Of a DNA stretch of 64,000 nucleotides, positions 56,552 to 64,000 are shown one piece after another. The stretch is from Maribacter sp. Lineage in GTDB: Bacteria > Bacteroidota > Bacteroidia > Flavobacteriales > Flavobacteriaceae. The position numbers were made by a program, and so were the translations under genes. The stretch lies in NCBI GenBank assembly GCA_011050675.1, contig DRFI01000025.1, positions 186,001 through 250,000 on the forward strand, written 5' to 3'. Position 1 is the first letter of the stretch, and every line of letters starts with the position of its first letter. The notes beneath the pieces were generated by a model. The model was not told the DNA's origin, made no database searches, and saw only the letters and a program-made list of their open reading frames with translations.

Positions 56552-58387
56552 TTATTGTTTCAATTCAATGGTATGAACACCACCTTTTAGGTAAATAGAA
56601 TTATTGGTTGATTTTAGCTTTTTACCATTATGTTTAATTTTTGAAAAAACAGGGGGAACTGTAAATTCTGCAGTCATTTTCTTAGGAATCTCGATAGTAT
56701 AATGGTCGGTATTCTTATCTTTTTTAAAACTAGCAGTTATGATGCCGTTTTTGGTAGGTACTCTAATATTGGAAAAAGTCAAATCTGCTAGTTGAGGTTT
56801 AATCTCAGCTACTTTAAAACCAGCGGTTTTTGGTTTAATACCCCACATATAGCGAGTAGTAATATTCAAAGGCGCTGTACCCCATGCATGGTTCCAATCA
56901 GAGTTTGGTTTGTACTTTACATCCCAAGCTTCTAAAGTCATGGTTGCGCCTATTTCAATCATATTCCACCAACTTCTATCGCTTTCTGTTTCTGTGATGA
57001 GGTCTAATGCGTATTGCGCCTCTCCGCTTTTATATAGTCCTTCTAACAAGTATTGAGATCCGTAAACGCTACATGCCATCCCTCTGGTTTTTATAAAATC
57101 TGTAACTGTTTTAATATGTTCTTTGGGTACAAGACCAAATGCTAATGGCATCATATTACCATGTAAGGAAGAATGATTAGAGTTTTCCCCATCTATGTAA
57201 TACCCTTTTTTAGAATCAAATAACTTAGTGTTAATAACGCTCTTGATGGTTGCTGCCTTATTTTGAAAAAACGTTACATCGTCGTCTTTATCAAGAAATT
57301 CTGCGATTTCTGCCATTAGGACAAGGTTGTAGTAGTAAAAAGAATTGACGACTGTATTTACTGGTACTATTTCATAACCATCTCTTTCGCCTTCTGCAGT
57401 AGCCAATTCCCAACCTGTATCTTTTTGTGCTGGTGGCCAATCTATAATATCTTTAATTTTTGTGTCTGGTTTCTTGAAACCTAATTTTGAAATTAACTCT
57501 TCGTTCATGTGTGGGGAAGAGGAACTTATGAGTCCGTCTTTACGTTCCAAATCCATTAATGTTTTTAACTTCAGATTCTCATAATGTTCCGCTAAAGGCT
57601 CTAAATCGCCAGTATACATATAATCGGCATAAAACATGGGTACGGTATGTAACAACCATTCTGTGGGCCAAGTTGGGTTTTTTATAAAGTAGGCATTTGT
57701 TCTTCTTCCCATAGCATAAAGGCTATCTACGCTATAGTGACTTAGTTGATTTATATAGGCATCTGCTTCATACGGAATTCTTTCACGATCACCATCAACA
57801 TAATAGCCTGTAAAACTGGTAGCTTTAATAGTATGCTTACATAGTTTCCAAATAGAATCTAGTATTTCATTTGAAGAGGAGAAGCTACTTGCTTCTTCAT
57901 TAAAATTGTTATGTACCGCTTTTTGAAAGACTTCTATATTTTCAATTGGTATTTTTAAATTCTCAATTTCACAATATCTAAAAGGCATAATAACACCAAT
58001 GCTATCAGGTAGTAGTATTGCGGCTCCAGATGTATTTCTTTTATTAGGAATTAGTTCAATATTAGTAATCGTATTTGCTTGTAGATTACTTAATACAATT
58101 CTTTGATATCTAATAGATCCGCCTGGTTTTCTATCTATTCTATTTTGTGCATTTAATTTTTCACCAAGATGAATGACCAGCGAATCGTTTTGAGTTATAG
58201 TACTGCGTAATTCAACTGTGCCAAAGTAAGCTTTACCAAAGTCTATTAAATACGTGTCTTTTGATACCTCACTTATTTCATTAGGACTGTTGAATGTGGT
58301 TTTCAAATCTATATCACTAGTACTATTTTGAGCTTGACAATAGAAAATAGATAGGGTGATAAGACATATGTAAATATGCTTTTTCAT
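56552..58387 (-). CDS. GH78-like alpha-L-rhamnosidase-family hydrolase, compact form
   Basis: The 611-residue product is exported (signal ending near FYCQAQ). Residues of about 25-155 form a beta-rich domain; residues 160-515 are the six-hairpin (alpha/alpha) barrel, with YYVDGDRERIPYEADAYINQ (195-214), the family's acidic active-site segment. SDRSWWNMIEIGATMTLEAWD and WNHAWGTAPLN are further blocks, and a C-terminal beta domain follows. It is shorter than most GH78 enzymes (often 900 or more) and lacks the extra N-terminal carbohydrate-binding domain. The substrate is unproven. It lies in one operon with uxuAB-type genes. Confidence 0.87.
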   Translation of the reverse strand: MKKHIYICLITLSIFYCQAQNSTSDIDLKTTFNSPNEISEVSKDTYLIDFGKAYFGTVELRSTITQNDSLVIHLGEKLNAQNRIDRKPGGSIRYQRIVLSNLQANTITNIELIPNKRNTSGAAILLPDSIGVIMPFRYCEIENLKIPIENIEVFQKAVHNNFNEEASSFSSSNEILDSIWKLCKHTIKATSFTGYYVDGDRERIPYEADAYINQLSHYSVDSLYAMGRRTNAYFIKNPTWPTEWLLHTVPMFYADYMYTGDLEPLAEHYENLKLKTLMDLERKDGLISSSSPHMNEELISKLGFKKPDTKIKDIIDWPPAQKDTGWELATAEGERDGYEIVPVNTVVNSFYYYNLVLMAEIAEFLDKDDDVTFFQNKAATIKSVINTKLFDSKKGYYIDGENSNHSSLHGNMMPLAFGLVPKEHIKTVTDFIKTRGMACSVYGSQYLLEGLYKSGEAQYALDLITETESDRSWWNMIEIGATMTLEAWDVKYKPNSDWNHAWGTAPLNITTRYMWGIKPKTAGFKVAEIKPQLADLTFSNIRVPTKNGIITASFKKDKNTDHYTIEIPKKMTAEFTVPPVFSKIKHNGKKLKSTNNSIYLKGGVHTIELKQ

Positions 58388-58421
58388 AGGTTTTACGGTA
58401 AGTTGATTTATGATAGGTAGT

Positions 58422-58457
58422 ACTAGATACCATGTTGTTTATAACATAGTATCTAGT
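58422..58457. repeat. 36-base near-perfect inverted repeat inside the uxu operon
   Basis: ACTAGATAC (58422-58430) pairs with GTATCTAGT (58449-58457). Inside, ATGTT pairs with AACAT, separated by one mismatch (C opposite A) and a six-base loop. No T-run follows on either strand, so it is not a standard terminator. It lies in the 176-bp gap between the Gfo/Idh and GH78-like genes, the only large gap in the operon. Confidence 0.75.
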
Positions 58458-58563
58458 TTACTTACTTTTAGATTTTATTACACTTTTTTCATTCTATATA
58501 CTCTTCAATTACTATAGGGAAGTAGATGATAAAGTGTTGCTTAATCTTATTAATATGTAGAAA

Positions 58564-59919
58564 TTATACAGGTTTAATTTCCCAACCTGGCTCATAGGAT
58601 CTAGACCATAATTTCATTGCCTCCCTATTAAATATGCGACCAGTTGTTTCATCTATTTCAAAAGAGTCATCGATTCTTGAAGCTATATTTGCGTAATGCG
58701 TAAGCATTTGGCTTATAGCACCTTCATCTATTGGTGATGTTAATTCAGCTTTACCTCTTATAGCATCGAAAAAGTTAACAGTGTGTAACGTAGACATATC
58801 GCCACCGCCACCAAGTGCTGTACCTGCTTCTTCGTTTGTTGAAATATTTTCTTTTATAAGACCTCCTTTTTGGTCGAATAATTTATAACCACCACGATCA
58901 ATATAAGCGGTACCTTCAGAACCTGCCACTATTGTACCTCTACCATATTTGTTACCGTATTTATGATAACCGGTTCTACTGTTTCCATCCCACTTTATGG
59001 TTTTATTACCAGCAAACTTAAACGTAGCCTCCATAGTATCATACATTTCCCAGCCATCATCTTTGAAATGATATTTGCCTGAATCTACAGATACTTTTTC
59101 AGGATATTTTACACCTAATGCCCATCGCGCAATATCTAATTCATGAGTAGCATTATTACCCATTTCTGCAGTACCAAAATCCCAGCCGTACCAATGCCAG
59201 TTGTAATCCCAAGTGTTGTCTGTATAAGCTTTTCTTGGTGCAGGACCTTGAAATAAATCCCAATCTAAACCTTCTGGCGGATTTGCTTTTGTTTGGTGTG
59301 GTACACGACCTCTGGCACTAACATAAAAAGCAGTTGCTTTATATACATCACCAATAACACCGTTGTGAATTTCTTTTATTATTTCTTGAGACTCTGGAGC
59401 CGAACGTTGTTGGTTACCCATTTGCACCACTTTGTTGAATTTCTTTTGATAGGCAACTACCAATTCCCCTTCTCGTGGATTATGGCTACATGGCTTTTCT
59501 AAAAAGACATGTTTACCGGCTTGCATTGCCATACATGCACCAGGTGCATGCCAATGATCTGGAGTCGACATAAAAATGGCATCAACCTCTTTATCATCTA
59601 AAATTTTGCGAATGTCATTTTCTAATTGTGGCTTATAATTTAGTTTAGAAGCCACTTCGGTAGCAGCTTTATCTCGCTGACTCTTCATAACATCGCATAA
59701 ATATTTAAGCTCTACGTTATTTTTTTTGTAGGCTATTGCTGGTATATATGCACTATACCTTCTACCTAAACCTTGTATTGCAACATTAATTCTATCGTTA
59801 GCACCTATTATTTTAGAATAACTCTTAGCTGTCATAGCATTTGCGCTAGAGCCTACTAAAGTAGCACCAACCGCTCCAATTGCAGTTTTCTTTATAAAAT
59901 CTCTTCTGTTTGAACTCAT
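58564..59919 (-). CDS. Gfo/Idh/MocA-family oxidoreductase, Tat-exported
   Basis: The 451-residue NAD(P)-binding oxidoreductase carries a twin-arginine signal (NRRDFIKKTAIGAVGATLVG; RRDF at residues 5-8), so it is probably folded with cofactor and exported. The Rossmann part reads INVAIQGLGRRYSAYIPAIA. FMSTPDHWHAPGACMAMQAGKHVFLEKP holds the conserved EKP lysine. The C-terminal part has GNNATHELDIARWALG. Family members beside DUF1080 genes oxidise the 3-hydroxyl of a glycoside. It lies five bases downstream of the DUF1080 gene. Confidence 0.92.
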   Translation of the reverse strand: MSSNRRDFIKKTAIGAVGATLVGSSANAMTAKSYSKIIGANDRINVAIQGLGRRYSAYIPAIAYKKNNVELKYLCDVMKSQRDKAATEVASKLNYKPQLENDIRKILDDKEVDAIFMSTPDHWHAPGACMAMQAGKHVFLEKPCSHNPREGELVVAYQKKFNKVVQMGNQQRSAPESQEIIKEIHNGVIGDVYKATAFYVSARGRVPHQTKANPPEGLDWDLFQGPAPRKAYTDNTWDYNWHWYGWDFGTAEMGNNATHELDIARWALGVKYPEKVSVDSGKYHFKDDGWEMYDTMEATFKFAGNKTIKWDGNSRTGYHKYGNKYGRGTIVAGSEGTAYIDRGGYKLFDQKGGLIKENISTNEEAGTALGGGGDMSTLHTVNFFDAIRGKAELTSPIDEGAISQMLTHYANIASRIDDSFEIDETTGRIFNREAMKLWSRSYEPGWEIKPV

Positions 59920-59924
59920 GTTGT

Positions 59925-61313
59925 TTATTCTTTAGTATTACTAATTGAACGAATCTTTACATTTTTGAAAGAAACCAAATCACCGTGGTCTTGAAGTAAA
60001 ATTTGACCATTATCCAATTCTCCGAAATTTGGCCATTTAGCATATTTACTTTCAGAAACTAACTTTTTATAAGCATCGCTCTTTCGTTCGTATTCTAAAA
60101 CTTTGGTTCCATTTAACCAATGTTCAACGTGGTTATCTTTTGATATAATGTAAGCCGTATTCCATTCACCAATTGGGTTGATAGGCTTATTTACATCTGC
60201 CTGAATTAGGTCATATAGCGAACTTACTGTTCTGCTACCTTCATGATTTCCTAGTTTAGCATCTGGATGAAGATTGTCATCTAATATTTGATATTCCAAT
60301 CCTATAGAAGAACCTTCGCCTTTATTAATATTGGTATCTACATAATATTTTATACCACTATTAGCACCAGGTGTTAGTTTAAAATCTACTTTTAATTCAA
60401 AATCTCCGTAAAGTTTTTTGGTAACGATATCGCCACCAGCCGAAGATTCTGCACCACCTGAAGAAAGAACACTTAAAATACCATTTTCAATTTTCCATCC
60501 TTGTTCTGGAAATTCTTCTAATTTGGCACCCCTCCACCCGTTGGTAGTTTCTCCATCCCAAAGTAATTCCCATCCATCTTTCTTCTCATCAATAGATAAT
60601 TGATTTTTTGTAATAATAGGAGTAAGTGGAGATTTTCTAGAATATTTAGAAACGCTATCGGTAACGATTTTTACATTTTTCCAGATAATATCGGTTCCAG
60701 CTTTTTGGTCACCATGAATGCTGTGTACTTGCAAACAGATAAATCCTTTCGCAGTTTTATCATCAATTAAGTAGGCTGCAGGAACATCGTTTACCCAGGT
60801 TTTAATAGTGTCGCCAATTGCTTCTATACGATAATGGTTCCATTCGTTTTGCTTAAAAGCTTTTTGCGCTGTAGGGTTATCTGTCATCGGATTTAACCAT
60901 CCACGCCTAGACTCATCATAGATACCACCGCTCCATGCTCTTTCAGATGGGTCAATTTCAACTTGGTAACCATGTACTCTACCATCTCTATAAGTAGGTA
61001 TGCTATTACTTCTAATCTGTATACCAGAATTCATTGTTGAATCAACTTTATAGTCTAATTCTAAAATGAAATCGTCATACATTTTATCTGTCGTTAAAAA
61101 GGTATTCGGAGTATCGTGGGTGGTAGTACCTACAATGGTACCATCTTTTACATTATAGGTAGCATCACCACCTAGTTTATGCCAACCGTTTAAAGTTGTG
61201 CCGTCAAATAAATCTACCCAAGGGGTTTCATCTTTAGTGTTTTCGGTACAGCTAACTATTAAAGCTAGTGCTGTTACCATCAGTAATTTACTGGTTGAAA
61301 GGTAATTTTTCAT
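59925..61313 (-). CDS. Double-DUF1080 lipoprotein (3-keto-glycoside lyase/hydrolase family)
   Basis: The 462-residue protein has a lipobox cysteine at residue 22 (IVSC) and two DUF1080 beta-sandwich domains. The first is at about 30-215 (WVDLFDGTTLNGWHKLGGD, DFILELDYKVDSTMNSGIQIRS, WNHYRIEAIGDTIKTWVNDV). The second is at about 245-458 (WELLWDGETTNGWRG, DFELKVDFKLTPGANSGIKYYV, WNTAYIISKDNHVEHWLNG). DUF1080 enzymes cleave glycosides already oxidised to the 3-keto form. It is the first gene of the minus-strand operon, and its promoter faces that of susC. Confidence 0.93.
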   Translation of the reverse strand: MKNYLSTSKLLMVTALALIVSCTENTKDETPWVDLFDGTTLNGWHKLGGDATYNVKDGTIVGTTTHDTPNTFLTTDKMYDDFILELDYKVDSTMNSGIQIRSNSIPTYRDGRVHGYQVEIDPSERAWSGGIYDESRRGWLNPMTDNPTAQKAFKQNEWNHYRIEAIGDTIKTWVNDVPAAYLIDDKTAKGFICLQVHSIHGDQKAGTDIIWKNVKIVTDSVSKYSRKSPLTPIITKNQLSIDEKKDGWELLWDGETTNGWRGAKLEEFPEQGWKIENGILSVLSSGGAESSAGGDIVTKKLYGDFELKVDFKLTPGANSGIKYYVDTNINKGEGSSIGLEYQILDDNLHPDAKLGNHEGSRTVSSLYDLIQADVNKPINPIGEWNTAYIISKDNHVEHWLNGTKVLEYERKSDAYKKLVSESKYAKWPNFGELDNGQILLQDHGDLVSFKNVKIRSISNTKE

Positions 61314-61362
61314 TATTAATTATTTGGTTTTGGAATGGCTCTACAAAGTACAGCGATTGTGG

Positions 61363-61379
61363 TTTTAAAGGATGGACAT
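61363..61379 (-). promoter_or_regulatory. Activator-site candidate of the DUF1080-Gfo-GH78-uxuBA operon
   Basis: Read on the minus strand, ATGTCCATCCTTTAAAA matches the susC-side element in 14 of 17 bases. It sits 12 bases upstream of TACTTTGTAG, exactly as on the other side. Confidence 0.6.
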
Positions 61380-61561
61380 TTTAATACAAAGCATGGATTT
61401 AGCATTCTAAACGTTAATTAGCGTTATGTATGAAAAAATGAAAATATGTAATTTTTTGTCTAATAGCTATGTGAAATATTTAAAAATTAAGGAGATAGTT
61501 TGATGATTTAGCAAGTTAAAAATAATCCATTTTTTTTAGGCTGTCCATATTTCCGATGAAT

Positions 61562-61578
61562 ATGTCCATTCGTTAACA
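61562..61578 (+). promoter_or_regulatory. Activator-site candidate of susC
   Basis: ATGTCCATTCGTTAACA matches the opposite promoter's element in 14 of 17 bases. It lies 12 bases upstream of TACTTTAGTAG. A second TGTCCAT lies 21 bp further upstream at 61542-61548. Confidence 0.6.
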
Positions 61579-61625
61579 TGGTGTTAACAATACTTTAGTA
61601 GTCAATTAACTTAACAATAACAAAA

Positions 61626-64000
61626 ATGAAAAAACTAAAACTATTAATGGTATTCCTTTTATTGGGCGTGTCATCAGTACTATGGGCGCAGAGTAGCGTT
61701 ACGGGTACGGTGACAGATGACCAGGGTATGCCAATTCCAGGAGCGTCTATTGTAGTAAAAGGAACATCAAATGGTACAGTAACAGACTTTGATGGGAATT
61801 TTAGCATTTCGGTAGAAGAAGGTAATGTATTAAGCGTATCCTATTTAGGTTATAAATCTGTAGAAGTAGCTTATTCCGGTCAATCTAGTCTATCGGTTAC
61901 TTTGGCAGAAGATACCGCACAGTTAGATGAGGTTGTAGTTATAGGTTATGGTTCTGTAAAGAAAAGTGACTTGACCGGTGCCGTTGCTTCAGTTGACAGT
62001 GAAACCTTAACTGAGCAAAGAAAGACCAATATAGGTCAAGCAATTCAAGGTCGTATTGCAGGTGTTGATGTTAGAACATTAAACTCTAAACCTGGTGCGC
62101 CGTTATCAATTAAAATACGTGGTAATACGGTTATTACTGCAAACCAAGGTAGTGAGCGTGATGGTGTAAGTGATGATCTTGCAGATGACCCTTCTAAACC
62201 GCTATTTGTGGTTGATGGAATATTTTTTGATGACATCAGTGTTTTAAATCCTTCTGATATTGAACAGATGGATATTTTAAAGGATGCTTCTGCTACTGCC
62301 ATTTATGGTTCTAGAGGGGCTAACGGTGTTGTAATCATTACAACTAAAAGTGGTATTGAAGGTAGAACCGTTTTTACTTATGACTCTTCTTTTGGTTTAC
62401 GTTCGGCAACCAATATTCCAGAACTCTACTCAGGTCCTGAATATGTTCAGTTTGTTGACGATGTATTAAGAGCACGAGCTTGGCAAGGTACAGATAGAAC
62501 TGTTGCAGATTATAATAATGTAGTTGTTGATAGGTCTACAGAAATTCAATCTTCTAATGAAGAAGCATCTAATGTTGCAAATGGTAGATATACCGATTGG
62601 ATGGATTCATTTAGAAAAACTGGATTGCAAACAAGCCATACAGTAGGTATGTCTGGTGGTAGTAATGGTTTGGTATATAATGGATCACTAGGTTATTTAC
62701 ATGACGAGGGCGTTATGGGAATAGAAGAGTACGAAAGATATAATTTGAGTGCTTCGTTATCTAAAAAGGTATCTGATGAGGTTACTGTAGGTATTAAAAC
62801 ATATTTGGCTCTATCAGAAAGAGAACAGGGTAGTAGAGAGTTGTTTAGAAGTACGTTACGTTTAGCGCCAACGGTTAATCCTTACGATGAAAACGGAGAA
62901 CCAATATTATTTCCAGATGATCAAGATTTAAGATTTGTTAATCCTATATATGATGCAGAAGGAGCATGGAGGTTAAATAATAGATCTTTAGATGTTATTG
63001 CAAATGTGTTTTTCAATTATAAGCCAAATGATTGGATCAACTTTAAAACACAATTTTCGCCGAATATTTCAGCACAACGTTTTGGAGAATATCGTGGTTT
63101 GTTAACGAAGTCTTCTAGAAATGATCCTTCAAGAATACAGTCTCATTATCAATCGGACTTTAAAACATCTTATACTTGGGATAATATTCTTGATTTCGAT
63201 TTCGATATTGCTGAAGGGCATAATCTTAAAACTACTTTAATTAACTCCATATATTATTCTAATCCTGAAGGGAGTGATATTCAGGTTCGTAATTTTGACA
63301 CTGATGCTTACTTATTTTTTAATACTCAAGGTGGATCAGATGTGCCTAGAAATTATGGTAGTTTTTATGAAAAAGAGACCTTAGCTTCATTTGCAGGTCG
63401 TTTAAACTATAATATTAAAGATAGATACCTATTTACTTTTACAGGTAGATATGACGGTTCATCTAAATTGGCAGTAGGTAATAAATGGGCATTCTTCCCA
63501 TCGGCTGCTTTTGCATGGAGAGCAAGCGAAGAACAATTTTTAAAGGATGTAAACTGGCTTAGTAATTTAAAACTACGTTTAAGTTATGGTGAGTCTGGTA
63601 ACGATAAAACAGTAAATCCATATAGTTCATTAGCCTTCTTATCTCAAGATAGTTATTTGTTCGGTGATGATTTTACCATTGGTAAATCTGTTGCTGGTCT
63701 TTCTAACGCAGATTTAAGTTGGGAAATTTCTAAGGAATATAACGTTGGGTTAGACCTATCGATTCTTAATAGCAGAGTTAATTTTGGTTTTGAATACTAT
63801 AGTAAAGAAACTGAAGGAAGTATTCTTGCCCGTCAATTATCATTTGTAACTGGTTTTGGAGATTCTGGTACCATAGGTAATTTTGGTTCTGTTAGAAACA
63901 GAGGTGTTGAACTTACTTTAAACACTGTTAACGTACGTACAGACAATTTTACATGGCGTACGAATATCAATTACACTAAAAATGACAATGAAATACTTGC
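61626..64000 (+). CDS. SusC/RagA-family TonB-linked outer membrane transporter, partial (cut by right edge)
   Basis: This TonB-dependent transporter brings glycan fragments across the outer membrane. The start is ATG at 61626, with a signal peptide ending near SVLWAQ. Then come a CarboxypepD-regulatory-like domain (about 22-100: VTGTVTDDQGMPIPGASIVVKG), the SusC hallmark DEVVVIGYGSVKKSDLTGAV (about 102-122), the plug (GQAIQGRIAGVDVR, IYGSRGANGVVIITTKSG) and the first barrel strands. About 791 residues are visible with no stop, of a usual 1000 or so. A susD gene is expected beyond the edge. It is divergent from the DUF1080 operon, with which it shares promoter elements. Confidence 0.95.
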   Translation, partial: MKKLKLLMVFLLLGVSSVLWAQSSVTGTVTDDQGMPIPGASIVVKGTSNGTVTDFDGNFSISVEEGNVLSVSYLGYKSVEVAYSGQSSLSVTLAEDTAQLDEVVVIGYGSVKKSDLTGAVASVDSETLTEQRKTNIGQAIQGRIAGVDVRTLNSKPGAPLSIKIRGNTVITANQGSERDGVSDDLADDPSKPLFVVDGIFFDDISVLNPSDIEQMDILKDASATAIYGSRGANGVVIITTKSGIEGRTVFTYDSSFGLRSATNIPELYSGPEYVQFVDDVLRARAWQGTDRTVADYNNVVVDRSTEIQSSNEEASNVANGRYTDWMDSFRKTGLQTSHTVGMSGGSNGLVYNGSLGYLHDEGVMGIEEYERYNLSASLSKKVSDEVTVGIKTYLALSEREQGSRELFRSTLRLAPTVNPYDENGEPILFPDDQDLRFVNPIYDAEGAWRLNNRSLDVIANVFFNYKPNDWINFKTQFSPNISAQRFGEYRGLLTKSSRNDPSRIQSHYQSDFKTSYTWDNILDFDFDIAEGHNLKTTLINSIYYSNPEGSDIQVRNFDTDAYLFFNTQGGSDVPRNYGSFYEKETLASFAGRLNYNIKDRYLFTFTGRYDGSSKLAVGNKWAFFPSAAFAWRASEEQFLKDVNWLSNLKLRLSYGESGNDKTVNPYSSLAFLSQDSYLFGDDFTIGKSVAGLSNADLSWEISKEYNVGLDLSILNSRVNFGFEYYSKETEGSILARQLSFVTGFGDSGTIGNFGSVRNRGVELTLNTVNVRTDNFTWRTNINYTKNDNEIL

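Larger units (their letters stand above)
61314..61625. promoter_or_regulatory. Divergent promoter region between the DUF1080 operon and susC
   Basis: This 312-bp gap holds no gene. Each side has a matched set of elements. On the minus strand there is AATCCAT at 61399-61393, TGTCCAT at 61378-61372 and TACTTTG at 61350-61344. On the plus strand there is TGTCCAT at 61542-61548, TGTCCAT at 61563-61569 and TACTTTAG at 61591-61598. The repeats are 21 bp apart on both sides, and 21 nt lie between the inner repeat and TACTTT on both sides. GTTAAC palindromes at 61572 and 61583 also lie on the susC side. Confidence 0.7.

Noticed and set aside
61524-61530. AATCCAT as a third repeat on the susC side
   Set aside because: It lies 18 bp, not 21 bp, from the next repeat, so it breaks the period and may be chance in AT-rich DNA.
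1-64000. CRISPR arrays, insertion sequences, prophage or known defence systems
   Set aside because: No regularly spaced repeats, transposase, integrase or defence-type proteins were seen in the translations or the intergenic regions.

Overview
The window reads as a chromosome segment of a marine-type Flavobacteriaceae (Bacteroidota), broadly of the Maribacter/Zobellia kind. The genus is inference. The grounds are low GC, a fused SecDF, type B T9SS sorting domains (gliding-motility-associated C-termini), SusC-type TonB-dependent transport, a Rho with a long disordered insert, DUF4293/DUF3667/DUF1599 genes, and promoters of the Bacteroidota form TTG-N19-TAnnTTTG.

Positions 1-37,998 are mostly a housekeeping backbone. 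In order it holds: the end of mdh; secDF; a duplex-ABC/GNAT pair; lgt with a DUF192 lipoprotein; yidD; a DUF779/aldehyde dehydrogenase/AraC unit; cysS-folE; two tandem T9SS cargo proteins; a FadL-like porin with a low-complexity lipoprotein; proS; two identical tRNA-Glu genes and rpsT; rho; a DM13 lipoprotein; truA and an ABC exporter; DUF3667-cdaA; folP; a DoxX-type gene; tpiA-prmA-clpS. Many intergenic hairpins with T-runs act as terminators.

Positions 38,000-64,000 are an accessory sugar-acid locus. The plus-strand operon uxaC-TRAP(P,Q,M)-uxaB-uxaA (38431-45675) imports hexuronates and takes galacturonate via altronate to 2-keto-3-deoxygluconate (KDG). A convergent LacI-family regulator follows, then galM and an SDR. 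After a short non-catabolic interlude (SYLF, small membrane protein, EamA) come an SDR of the fructuronate-reductase type and a large haem-binding beta-propeller lipoprotein. Convergent to these is a minus-strand operon (61313 to 54528): a double-DUF1080 lipoprotein, a Tat-exported Gfo/Idh oxidoreductase, a GH78-like hydrolase, an SDR (uxuB type) and uxuA. A divergent susC gene runs off the right edge.

Two regulatory observations tie the locus together. First, one 15-bp palindromic LacI-type operator occurs, in opposite orientations, at the promoter of the uxaC operon and at the promoter of the haem lipoprotein. Second, the divergent susC/DUF1080 promoters share a matched architecture: two TCCAT-type direct repeats 21 bp apart, then 21 nt, then TACTTT. 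The proposed system is uptake of a uronic-acid-containing glycoside, periplasmic 3-keto (oxidise-then-eliminate) cleavage plus GH78-like hydrolysis, and both hexuronate branches to KDG, with a possible membrane-side oxidation by the haem lipoprotein. KDG kinase and KDPG aldolase, SusD, polysaccharide lyases and sulfatases are not in the window.
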